Below the pieces are notes generated by a model. It was not told the DNA's origin. It made no database searches and worked only from the letters and a program-made list of their open reading frames with translations. From Larimichthys crocea (taxonomy: Eukaryota; Chordata; Actinopteri; Sciaenidae): a stretch of 64,000 nucleotides of DNA. Below are positions 35,440-44,480 of the stretch, in pieces. The stretch spans positions 23,985,567-24,049,566 of the forward strand of contig NC_040011.1 of assembly GCF_000972845.2 (NCBI RefSeq), in the 5' to 3' direction. A program made the translations under genes and the position numbers. Numbering within the stretch: position 1 is the stretch's first letter; the number at the start of each line of letters is the position of its first letter.

Positions 35440-35755
35440 TTTTACATAACTGATTATCCTCATCGGGGTCGCGGGGGTGGTTGGGTCGATTCCAGCTAAC
35501 ACTGGGCATGAGGTGAGGCATGATGATCCACATCTTTGCTGATTTTTAAAATAGCCGGAAGGTGGAAGAGGCAGGATGGCAGCCAGCACAGCAGATTTTG
35601 AGCTTCAAACAGCTCTTCAGAAATCTGCATATGCTGTCCATTCTTTATACTGCCTGGTCAAATCATCTCATCACAGGGTTGAAACAAACACCCATTCATG
35701 CTCACATTCACACCTACGGACAATTTAGAGTCACCAATAGACCCCCTTTTTTTTC
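35440..35755 (+). repeat. Fish dispersed repeat interrupted by repeat X
   Basis: 35440-35520 (CCATTTTACATAACTGATTA, CCTCATCGGGGTCGCGGGGG, AACACTGGGCATGAGG) and 35685-35750 (CACCCATTCATGCTCACATT, CACACCTACGGACAATTTAG, AGTCACCAATAGACC) are consecutive parts of a familiar fish repeat. The intervening 35521-35655 is an X fragment in reverse (CACATCTTTGCTGATTTTTA, GCCATTC-type and TCCATTCTTTATACTGCC). Confidence 0.68.
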
Positions 35756-35784
35756 TATTCCATTTAGTGCAGCAGAGACTTTCT

Positions 35785-35920
35785 AGTGAGCCAACATGCA
35801 GCACAGCAGCACCCTGACTCTGTCTGACCTGAATGGAACTGAACCTAAATTAGCATCATTGGTAAAAATCTGTGTTTACCTACTATTTCATGTAAAAATG
35901 GCTGCTGTGAAAAAGGTTTA
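35785..35920 (-). repeat. Dispersed repeat Y, copy 1
   Basis: The reverse complement reads CCTTTTTCACAGCAGCCATT, TTTACATGAAATAGTAGG, ACCAATGAT. The same order occurs on the + strand at 53045-53115 and 60912-60990. Confidence 0.65.
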
Positions 35921-35924
35921 TTAA

Positions 35925-36985
35925 CCTATAAACCTGCATGTTGTTGTACTCTAACCTCTCCAGGTTAGAGTACAAGTTTGCATTTGTTCTGCTACAGTTG
36001 CAGTGTCAGTAACTGTGTGCTGACTTTTGTGCTTTTTTTGAACTTGCTTGCTCACAGCATGTGGCGCTAAACTAAAGCTAGGAGACGCACCCTGTTCAGT
36101 CTGCTTATCATTACTGTAACATTAAATACACTAGAGATCTATTTCCAACCCCATTCCTGTGTTTATTTTCCTCCTAAACACGAATATAGAGTGTGAATAT
36201 TTTAATCAAATCACTGTTTCTATTTTTTATTTTCCATCAAATTGGTCGAGCTACTCCGCGAAGCTCAATTAATCTGGCACATGCAGAAGTACCCTCTGGG
36301 GACACGTTCCTCTGACTTCTAACAACGAGACTGAGGGGGTGTTCCAGAAAAGTGTATGCAAAAACATAATGACAAACGGTGTGACACAATCACAAATCAG
36401 CTCATAACGCGCGAGACAAAGAGCGAGGGTGAAAGTGTTTGATTACATGGGATTAGACGAGATTCCTGTGGAAAACAGGGTTGTTGCAGCAAATCATGAT
36501 GGAATGCGGCTAATAAAATATGATTAATAAGGTTTCTGGTACACACAGTTTACACATAATGGATGACTTTCTCTTTCTCCTCCATTTCTTTTCCTGTGAA
36601 CATGCAAATCAGAGCAGCTACATTTGCATCTCACCTGCCTAAACGAGCTGGAGTTAGCAGAGACAATCAGAACACATGAGGGGTGAGAGATGAGATGTGA
36701 ACGGCACCTCTCCCCAGGTTGATAAATAATACAGCGCTGTGGCTTTTTAAATAGAGCACGTAGTCGTTTAGACACGCAGAGCAGAAAAAACAGACTAAAG
36801 TCCTGACTGGAAGTCACAGGAAGCCAGGCACACATTTACTCGCAGCAGGTCGTCTGATTGGAGACCATGTCACATGCTGATACATAATTTGAAGAGGTTT
36901 ACAAAGGAGACTCATAAAGTTAAGAGCAGGGGAAGGCACTCGACCGTAAAGAGCTTGATGATGCTGAAGAGAGTAACCTGGATTA
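35925..36985. other. No gene; unique DNA
   Basis: No gene recognised. 36230-36530 is non-repetitive and holds several ATTAATC/TGATTAATA motifs; regulatory use is possible but untested. Confidence 0.35.
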
Positions 36986-37109
36986 TTTAAAGTCCCCATA
37001 AAACAGAGAGCAGACTGCTGTTTGCTTCACATGCTTTCTGTAAAAACATGAAGGAACTTCGCTATAGCTATTAGAAAATAGCTACATCCCCACTGCTATG
37101 CATGCTATG

Positions 37110-37215
37110 AGTTAGTGTCAGCGTCTATTTTCCAGTGTGACCCAACACAACCTCCAAAACCAGCGATGGCCAGTCTGGCAGGGAATACAGTCGCCCATCA
37201 AGGTGGTTTTTATGG
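37110..37215 (+). repeat. Dispersed repeat, partner of 3995-4090
   Basis: CTATTTTCCAGTGTGACC, CAACACAACCTCC, AAACCAGCGATGGCCAGTCT, GGCAGGGAATACAGT align with 3995-4090. Confidence 0.6.
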
Positions 37216-37473
37216 TATGATTCTGCTATGCCAGTGCTGCTGTCCTTGGAAGTAGATGACCATGTGCTTCTTCCAACATGCACCACCGTCACCAGCTGCT
37301 TCTTTAAACCTGCCAGCAAGGAGCCTTAGCATAAGGGTGTCTGTTAAGACACTGTGCAATGAACTGCAGAAATAATGACTGTATGGATCTACATGTATGC
37401 ATGTGATGCTTGTGAGTTTTGGCTACACAACATGAACTGTACTGTACCCAGTAAAACACTTGTTCTGATTCTA

Positions 37474-38533
37474 TAGTACCAGTCAAAAGTTTGGACACCC
37501 TGTCTTGTTTTTTTCTTTACATTTTTTTTACATTGTAGATGAACTCTGACATTAGAACTGTGAAATAACACATATGGAAATACAGTATACGTTAAACAAA
37601 AATTCTAAAGAAAATAAAGTGTGTACCTTTTGCTTTAATGACAGCGTTGCACACTCTTGCATAGCCTGGAGGTTATTTGGGGTAATTCACCTGCTGAATA
37701 ACAAATAATTGCTCAACTATGTGCAAACCTAATGGGATGGCATGTTGCTGAATAATATGTGGCTATGCTGGCCTTGAATTTTGAATACAACAATCCAACA
37801 GTGTCACCAGCAAAGCACTCCCAACTCATCATAACTCCTCCTCCACGGTTCAAGGTGGGAACCACACATGCAGATATCAAACCGTTCCACCTTCTGCCAG
37901 TTGGAACCAAATCCCTCAAATTTGACTTATATGGCCAAAGTACAGATTTCCACTGGTCTAAGGTCCATTCCTTCCTCTTCGTCTTCTCTGTCTCCTTCAG
38001 TCGTGGTTTCTTTGCAGCAATTTGACCATGAAGGTCTGATTCACACAGTCTCCTCTGAACAGTTGATGTTGAGATGCGTCTGCCACTTGAACTCTGTGAT
38101 GTTGTTGAAAATTGGTGGTTTCTGAGGCTGGTAACTGTAATCAGCTGCAGCAGAGGCACCTTCCTCGGAAGACCAGAGTTCTTGAAATTTTCCATTCTGA
38201 CTGACCTTTACATCTTAAAGTAATGTTGTTTCTGTTCACTCAGTAGAGTGTGTCTTGCCATATTATGGATTACTACAGCAGTCAAATACAGATATTAACT
38301 GTATGCCAACACTTCATCTGAACAACAACTGATGGATTGAGAGAGTGCCAAAAGTGAACAAAGCTGTCATCAAAGAACAGGGGTCAACCTTGAAAAATCT
38401 GAAATATAAAACATATTTTGCTTTGTACTATGCATGTGATAGAAAAGTTTTAATGTCTTTGGTGTTCACCTACAATGTAGAGAAAGAGAAAACATTAAAT
38501 GAGGAGGTGTGTCCAAACTTTTGACTGGTACTG
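37474..38533 (-). mobile_element. Tc1-like transposon A, internally deleted, TA target site
   Basis: The left end (C changed to T)AGTACCAGTCAAAAG followed by TTTGGACACCC, and the right end GTGTCCAAACTTTTGAC followed by TGGTACTG, are inverted repeats. TA lies on both sides (37472-37473 and 38534-38535), the Tc1/mariner target. The 1,060-bp length is below the 1.2-1.6 kb typical of Tc1 elements, and the transposase core is partly deleted. Both ends are well preserved, so it could be moved only by transposase from elsewhere. Confidence 0.92.
37615..38195 (-). pseudogene. Tc1-like transposase pseudogene
   Basis: The minus-strand frame from 38195 carries SSGRRISTSTVQRRL, RKEWTLDQWKSVLW, ISACVVPT and CFAGDTVG, standard parts of fish Tc1 transposases. 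The usual WSDES block after WKSVL is WPYKS, so the first catalytic Asp is lost. The QQDN block and the catalytic Glu block are deleted. The C-terminal end (YARVCNAVIKAKG) resumes at about 37665-37620. Inactive. Confidence 0.88.
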
Positions 38534-38539
38534 TACATT

Positions 38540-39344
38540 AATTTACAGCCATGCTGACCTAGATAAAGCCCTGCACCTTCAGACTGAAGCCATGTTTCAG
38601 TTTTAATTAGAGGGGAGGACTTTATCTCCCTCTCAGCCCTTCTTTCCCTCGCTCTGTGCCCCTCAGCCACCTGGCCGAGGCAGCAGCAGAATTTAAATTG
38701 GGTTCTTGGACTTTAATTGGATACTGTACATGCTGGGAAAGACCTACACACACAAACGGTCCCACACAGATCTGTTCTCTCAGACTGAAAGGTTGAGCTG
38801 GTTGATACTGACAGAAGATCGCTGGACAAGGGAAGCTCTGCAAAGCTAAGCAAGTTTGCACTGCTGCTTCGGTGTGCCTCCATAAAGGAGACAGCACCCT
38901 GACTGGAAAAACCCATCAAATAAGGCTCCATATGATGAAGATGATGTCAGCAGTTTGTGGATAACTATAAGTAGAAATGACTGAAAGAGAAAGCAATGAA
39001 AACCTTCATTGGTGACGTAATGTTGCAGGAGTAACCAATAAGGTGATTACTCTCACTTTTGCATCTATCAGCACATCTAAAGTTCTTTAATTAAAACAGT
39101 TTAATCAGTGGAGGCTCCAGGAAGACACTACTACCTGCCAAGAAATACTCCAGTGCATAACCCTATAATCCTATAAAACTGTGCAATGTTGCGTCTACTC
39201 TACGTCACTGCTGGACAGAACAAAGCTAGATTTACTTTTCCTGTGGCACCAGTTTCATATTTAATGTACAGACATCAGAATATTTTTGATCTTCTCATCT
39301 AAGTCTTGGAAAGAAATAGTGTAAGTATATTTCCCAAAATGTTG
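38540..39344. other. No gene; unique DNA
   Basis: Nothing recognised. Confidence 0.4.
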
Positions 39345-39354
39345 AATTATTCCT

Positions 39355-39650
39355 TGAAAGAACTAGTGTGTAGAATTTTGCGCCATCTAGTGGTGTAGCT
39401 GCTGATTGCAACTTCTCACCTCAACCCCATATCCTTCCATGTGTGAAGGAGAAACTATGGTGACCGTGAAACAAGCACAAAACATCAAATGCCCTGTCTA
39501 AAGCCAGTGCTTAGTTTGTCCGTTCCGGGCACCTGTAGAAACATGGCCATTCATCTATCGTCTGTAGATATAGAGGTCTCATTTTTTCATTCAAAGTAAC
39601 AAAAACACAACAATCCTTATTTTCATGTTATTATACATTATTATACAGTA
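39355..39650 (+). repeat. Dispersed repeat V, copy 1
   Basis: AACTAGTGTGTAGAATTTTG, GCCATCTAGTGGTGTAGCTG, GAGAAACTATGGTGACCGTG, CCAGTGCTTAGTTTGTCCG, GTAGAAACATGGCCAT and ACAAAAACACAACAATCCTT are ordered landmarks of a common non-coding fish repeat whose opposite end is AATCCTACACACTGGACC. The other end appears in reverse at 60668-60800. Confidence 0.75.
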
Positions 39651-39689
39651 TTGAAAACGAGTCTAAAGAAGTTGCTACATTGTGTAAAA

Positions 39690-40280
39690 GCAAATGATAA
39701 AAGAATGCAATGATGTGCAAATTCTTTATATTCAATCTTCTTTATATTATAGATACTTAATATTCAAACTGATAAACGTTATTGTTTTCTGTACTTAGAC
39801 ACTCATTCTGATTTTTAATGCCTGTAAAAGTTTCCAAAAAAAGATGAAAACTGGGCAAGATAAGACTAGTGAAATTGTGGAAAGCTCAGAAAACAACTGT
39901 TTTGAACCTGCCACAGGTAAACAGGTTCAGTGGTAACAGGTGATAGTATCATGATTGGGTATGAAAGGAGTGAGGTTCACCACTATGAGAAAAGTTTCAA
40001 ATAATCCAACAGTTTAAAAAACAGCATTTCTCAATGCATAATTGCAAGAAATGTAAAGATTTCACCATGTACAGTCTGAAAGATTCAGAGAATCCAGAGA
40101 AATCTCTGGGACAAGGCTGAAAACCAGCACTGAATGACCATGATGTTTGAGCCCTCAGACAACACTGCATTAAAAGCAGACATGATTGTGATTGTATAAT
40201 GAATATTACTACACAGGCCCAGGAACACTTCAGAAAACTGCTGTCAGTAAACACAACTCATCACTACAAACGCAACAACT
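39690..40280 (+). pseudogene. Tc1-like transposon D, 5' part only
   Basis: AGAATGCAATGATGTGCAAA, TTCAAACTGATAAACGTTAT, TGGGTATGAAAGGAG and GTGAGGTTCACCACTATGAG are the 5' region of a widespread fish Tc1 family. After a near-ATG, the + strand encodes a decayed N-terminal helix-turn-helix region (ERFRESREIS, then the ALH-K and QEHF-K blocks across stops). It ends at about 40275, before any catalytic motif. Confidence 0.75.
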
Positions 40281-40660
40281 ATACGACTGTTACAGTGAGT
40301 ACATTTTTATAGTAAATATCGAGGAACAATGATTAGACAATAATTAGTTAGCCACTAATCTACAGTGACTTTATTTATACCCAGAATATTGGGACTGTAA
40401 ACCAAGACCAAAACCAACAATAGACGGCTGTGATGTGACTTCTACATGGACCAGGCTCTGGATGTAAAAAATCTATTTCGGGCTGAGAATCAGCTGCAGT
40501 TAATAACTTTTGGGCCAACTTCGAGCCAGTGGCGTGTTGTGCCATATCTTTGGCCTGTCATTCATCAACAAGACTCGGCCCACTGTTTGGACTAGACAAT
40601 GAATTCAAGATTCAAGGCGTAATGAAGAAAAAAGTTCAAGTAAGTCAAGAAGCGGCAACA
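40281..40660. other. No gene; unique DNA
   Basis: Nothing recognised. Confidence 0.4.
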
Positions 40661-40664
40661 TTGG

Positions 40665-40666
<2 letters not shown>

Positions 40667-40697
<31 letters not shown>
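40667..40697. repeat. (GT)n microsatellite
   Basis: Perfect GT run of about 15 units; first of three alternating purine/pyrimidine arrays within 250 bp. Confidence 0.97.
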
Positions 40698-40698
<1 letters not shown>

Positions 40699-40798
40699 AA
40701 TCTTTTTTGGGAACTCTTACTTGCAAGGAGCCAGTTGCCTCTGTGAATTTAGCAGTTGACAGTGACAAACTGTTGTTTATTCTGCGTTTGTGGGTGCT

Positions 40799-40805
40799 GT
40801 GTGTG

Positions 40806-40848
<43 letters not shown>
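40799..40848. repeat. (GT)n microsatellite
   Basis: GT run of about 25 units with one TT interruption. Confidence 0.97.
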
Positions 40849-40853
<5 letters not shown>

Positions 40854-40868
40854 CTACCACAGTTTATC

Positions 40869-40912
40869 GACACACACACACGCACACACACACACCAGGA
40901 GACACACACACC
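40869..40912. repeat. Interrupted (CA)n microsatellite
   Basis: CA arrays separated by GC and CAGGAG interruptions. They lie about 20 bp after the GT array, so the two can pair as an inverted repeat. Confidence 0.95.
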
Positions 40913-41224
40913 CACTGGGAGATGCTTCAAAGCGTGGCATCGCTGTCGGCTGTGTTGCTTTGTGTTTCATGTGTCCTCTATTTTTCCACCCAGCACCCTC
41001 TCCTCCCCCCATTCCTCCCCCCGCTCCTCACCCATTCTTTATTAATGGCCCAGATGTGGCGGTGGCACACGGGGAGCTCATTACACCGAAGACAACACAA
41101 AGCAGTTATTTCCATATTCAAACATTTTGGGAGGAGGCGCTTTCATGTAATATGTAACCAAACCAGTGTAGAGCTTCCAAAACTAACAATGTTGCATGTT
41201 CGACAGCTTCCGCTCCATGTTTGA

Positions 41225-42400
41225 TTAGGTGAGGAAGAGGAAGAGGAGGGGGAGGAAGAGGGAGAGGAAGTATGTTCATGCATTATGTAACTTCATGTAG
41301 ATGCGGTTTGTACAAGAGTTTCAAGAGTTTTCAGGGAGGAAGGAAATGAGGAGAAAGAGGAGGAGGTCGGGAGGTGGAAAACAAGGTGATTGAGGGAGAG
41401 GTGATGTTGAGGCAGAGACGCCCACATGGTAAGGGTGGAGGAGGTGAGGAGGAAGAGATTAAAGTGACGAGGGGGAGGAAGGAACATTTAACTGGAGTTA
41501 AATGGGGTGAGAAAAGGGGTGGGGATGGAAACAAGAGGAGGGAGGAAAAAACAAAGGAGAAAAACAAGTGTAGGATGGAGTGAGGAAGAGGAAGACTGAC
41601 AATGAGAAAAGAGGTGTGGAGAACATGATGGTGTGAGGAGGAAGGAACAAGAGGAGAGGAGACGGTGAAAGAAGGAAAGGAAGGAAAAAGGAAAAGAAAA
41701 AAAAACTATGGCTAGGGGAAAAAGAGTGATGAGGAGAAGGTGGGGAGAGGAGAGGTGTAGTAGGTGATGAGGAGGCCAAAGAGGAAAGAGGACAAGAGTA
41801 AGAAGGAGGTGAGGTGAGGGTAACATGGAAGAGGGGGAAGAGACGGGGGACAGATTAGAGGAAAAGATGTAGGCTAGGGTGGTGAAATAAAGAGAGAGGG
41901 GACAGAGTGTAGGATGGGGTGAGGAAAAGGAGGAGAAAAGGTGAAGATGAAGAAGGTGAGAAAGGTGGCAGTTTAGGAGGAGTAGAGAAGGATTAGAGGG
42001 AGGAAAAGGAAAGGTGGAAGGAAGAGGAGCAGGTGGTGGAGGAGAAGGAGGAGGAGACTTGAAAATGGGAAAGAGATGAGGAAGAGGATGTCAGGAGAGA
42101 TTAAGAAGAAAAAGAAGTAATTAGGTGGAGGAGGAGAGGGTGTGGAAGAGAAGAAATAAATGAAAAGGTGAGGAGAAGGAGGAGGACGAGGAGGAGGATT
42201 AGAAACGCGAGGAGAAAGAAAAAAAGACGAGAAGCCATGGAAGAAATGGAGGAGGTGGCTGGACGGGAGAGAAGAGAAGGTGGTGAAGGAGCAAGAAGAA
42301 AAACGAGGGATGAAGTGTGGGATGGAGTGAAGAAGAGTGAGAGAAGGAGGAAGTGAGGAAAACGGAGGTGAGAAAGGGGGGGAGGAGGAGGTGGGCATCA
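41225..42400. repeat. Long polypurine (GGA/GAA-rich) tract
   Basis: Nearly 1.2 kb in which the + strand is dominated by G and A, with scattered single pyrimidines. GAGGAGG and GGAGGAGGA motifs are frequent. Minus-strand frames (Ser/Leu/Pro/Phe-rich) and plus-strand Arg/Glu/Lys-rich frames are artefacts of this composition. No gene is supported. Confidence 0.9.
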
Positions 42401-42498
42401 GGAGTCAGAGTCAGTTTCGTCACAGAAACTTGTCGTGTTGATCAGAGGTGTGAACGCAGCAAATCTGACAAATCTCTCACAGACCCATCCAAAAAACC

Positions 42499-42502
42499 TG
42501 TG

Positions 42503-42537
<35 letters not shown>
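42499..42537. repeat. (GT)n microsatellite
   Basis: GT run with one TT interruption. Confidence 0.96.
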
Positions 42538-42539
<2 letters not shown>

Positions 42540-42689
42540 CCCTAAGGGGACAGTCAACCTTTCCAGTGAACAGTCTTTATCAGCTTCCTGTTTGGGTTTG
42601 TTTCTCTGCCACATTGTCCCCCTCCTCGATCACATGGTGCTTGGACAAATGGACACCAGGTAGCTCAGCTATCAGTACGAGAAGTAAGC

Positions 42690-43548
42690 AGTCTCCACCT
42701 TTTATCATATCTGTGTAGACCACTACTAGAGTGTTGTTGAGCTGTGTAGACCACTACTAGAGTGTTGTTGAGAGGTCTATCTGTATTAATTTTAATTTCA
42801 ACTTTAAATAAAGTGTTATATAGAGAGAGAAAAGTAAAAGAAAAACAGGAAAGGCTTACACTATAGTCTGCACTTTATTGTCAAAAACATTATTGTATTT
42901 CTAAAACTATGAAAAAGAGAACAAAAGTACTATAAGTTATGTACTGCAGAGCAGAGCTTACTGTGTTGTACTGTGTGCTTCAGCACTGGATACAATATTT
43001 AAGTTGTGTAGCAGTGAACAAACACTTTATGCTTTGATGGAGCTCAAAGAAAAAAGTTAAAGAAACAGTTCAAGTTCAAGTTCACTGGAATCACAGACTT
43101 AAAAAAAGCTCAGAGACATCAGTCATTCTGTAGGTGAGCTCAAGGTAAAAAATCATCGGATAAAAGGCCGATAATCATTGTGTGTTTAACAAACATAAGT
43201 TATATCCTCACAGAGTTAAATACTGGTTGTATTGGCAACCATGGTAACAGCAAGTGCTGTTAGCTCCATGTTTGCACACCTAATTTTTCTTCTCAGCATT
43301 TTGACCAAAACTATCCTAATAACTATGTCTAGAACCATAAATTGTTTGATCTGAACATTGACTGGGTCTCCATGACATCCCCCACAGGTTTCTGAAGATC
43401 CAATGTGAAGCTCAGTGTGGTGGCTCTGGCAGCCGCCATCTTGGCAGTTCTGCCTCTTTCATCTCACTCTTTTATTTCTAAAATTGGGCAAAGACGTGGC
43501 TCATCGGGTAGGATGAATCACACCTGGGTGTTTAAGCAAGCATCCTGT
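42690..43548 (+). mobile_element. tRNA-Arg-bearing unit B, 5' part
   Basis: Aligns in inverted orientation with 61883-62735. Landmarks: CTCCACCTTTTATCATATCT, TGTGTAGACCACTACTAGAG (duplicated here as 2 x about 31 bp at 42711-42772, single in unit C), CTTACACTATAGTCTGCACT, CAGCACTGGATACAATATTT, AAAAGGCCGATAATCATTG, GCCGCCATCTTGGCAG. It ends at the tRNA-Arg. The last 150 bp match repeat X. Confidence 0.88.
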
Positions 43549-43640
43549 GGCTCTGTGGCGCAATGGATAGCGCATTGGACTTCTAGATATGTACAAGGGA
43601 AGTAATTCAAAGGTTGTGGGTTCGAGTCCCACCAGAGTCG
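43549..43640 (+). tRNA. tRNA-Arg (anticodon TCT) with intron, copy 3
   Basis: Identical by eye to copy 2 in all arms and in the 19-nt intron. It is structurally intact, with box A and box B kept. Downstream T runs are TTT only. Unlike the other copies, the TTTT at the tRNA/SINE boundary is absent (TTGTTGGGG), so a Pol III transcript could run through the SINE to TTTT at about 43912. Confidence 0.93.
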
Positions 43641-43720
43641 ATCTTTAAAAAACTAAATGTAAACTGCGGATAGAGACAGTAAGTAAAAGCTGATATTAAA
43701 ACCATGTGAAATTTGTTGTT

Positions 43721-43895
43721 GGGGCAGCTGTGGCTCAGGAGGTAGAGCAGGTCTTCCACTAATGATCAGTGGTTCAATCCCCAGCTCCTGCAGTCTTCAT
43801 GTCGAAGTGTCCTTAGGCAAGTTACTGAACCCCAAAAACTGCTCCCTGTAAGCTTTGGATAAAAGCTTTAACTAAATGGTAATGTAATGTAATGT
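43721..43895 (+). mobile_element. SINE-1, full head with box B
   Basis: GGGGCAGCTGTGGCTCAGG (box A), GGTTCAATCCCC (box B), CAGTCTTCATGTCGAAGTG, AGGCAAGTTACTGAACCCC and GGATAAAAGC then TAATG repeats. It keeps the 23 nt missing from the copies at 4800, 5634 and 44107. Confidence 0.88.
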
Positions 43896-43925
43896 CTTAA
43901 TATCATTTGATTTTAAGCAGCCTGT

Positions 43926-44017
43926 GGCTCTGTGGCGCAATGGATAGCGCATTGGACTTCTAGATAGGTGCAAGGGAAGTAATTCAAAGGTTGTGGGTTT
44001 GAGTCCCACCAGAGTCG
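43926..44017 (+). tRNA. tRNA-Arg (TCT) copy 4, probably decaying
   Basis: All stems still pair, but the T loop reads TTTGAGT instead of TTCGAGT, changing the invariant C56 and the box B core. The intron differs at two positions (GATAGGTGCAAGGG). Only about 10 bp of the unit's upstream sequence precede it (TTTAAGCAGCC); that segment joins directly to the end of the previous SINE's flank. It is likely a tandem duplication and possibly a tRNA pseudogene. Confidence 0.8.
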
Positions 44018-44106
44018 ATCTTTAAAAACCTAAATGTAAACTGCGGATAGAGACATTAAGTAAAAGCTGATATTAAAACCATGTGAAATTTGACTTCAGA
44101 TGTTTT

Positions 44107-44265
44107 GGGGCAGCTGTGGCTCAGGAGGTAGAGCAGGTCGTCCACTTATGATCAGTGGTTCATGTTGAACTGTCCTTGGGCAAGTTACTGAACCCCAAAA
44201 ACTGCTCCCTGTAAGCTTTGGATAAAAGCCTCACCTACATGACCAAATTGTAATGTAATGTCTTA
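44107..44265 (+). mobile_element. SINE-1, box B deleted
   Basis: Head GGGGCAGCTGTGGCTCAGG, the same 23-nt deletion as the copies in units A1 and A2, tail GGATAAAAGCC and TAATG units. Confidence 0.85.
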
Positions 44266-44480
44266 ATATCATTTGAACAGGTGAGTTGTATAAAAATTCA
44301 CCCTACAGTGAGAGACCAAAACTGTTTTTGTAATAGGCTGTAAACATGTTTATTTCTGCTGTGAAGTTGGACATTTGAACATGGGGACTTATGGAGACTG
44401 ACTCACTTCTGGAAGCAGCCTCATGTGACCAATCAAGGAACTGCAGTTTTTGGCACTTTCACATTGGCTTCTGCTTGGAT
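44266..44480 (+). repeat. Repeat X, right half (end of unit B)
   Basis: TTAATATCATTTGAACAGG, TGAGTTGTATAAAAATTCAC, GAGACCAAAACTGTTTTTG, AGGCTGTAAACATG and GGAGACTGACTCACTTCTG, as at 5792-6009. Confidence 0.85.

Noticed and set aside
41488..42398. Minus-strand Ser/Leu/Pro/Phe-rich frames of 90-140 codons
   Set aside because: They are the complement of a polypurine tract; stop codons are rare there by composition alone.
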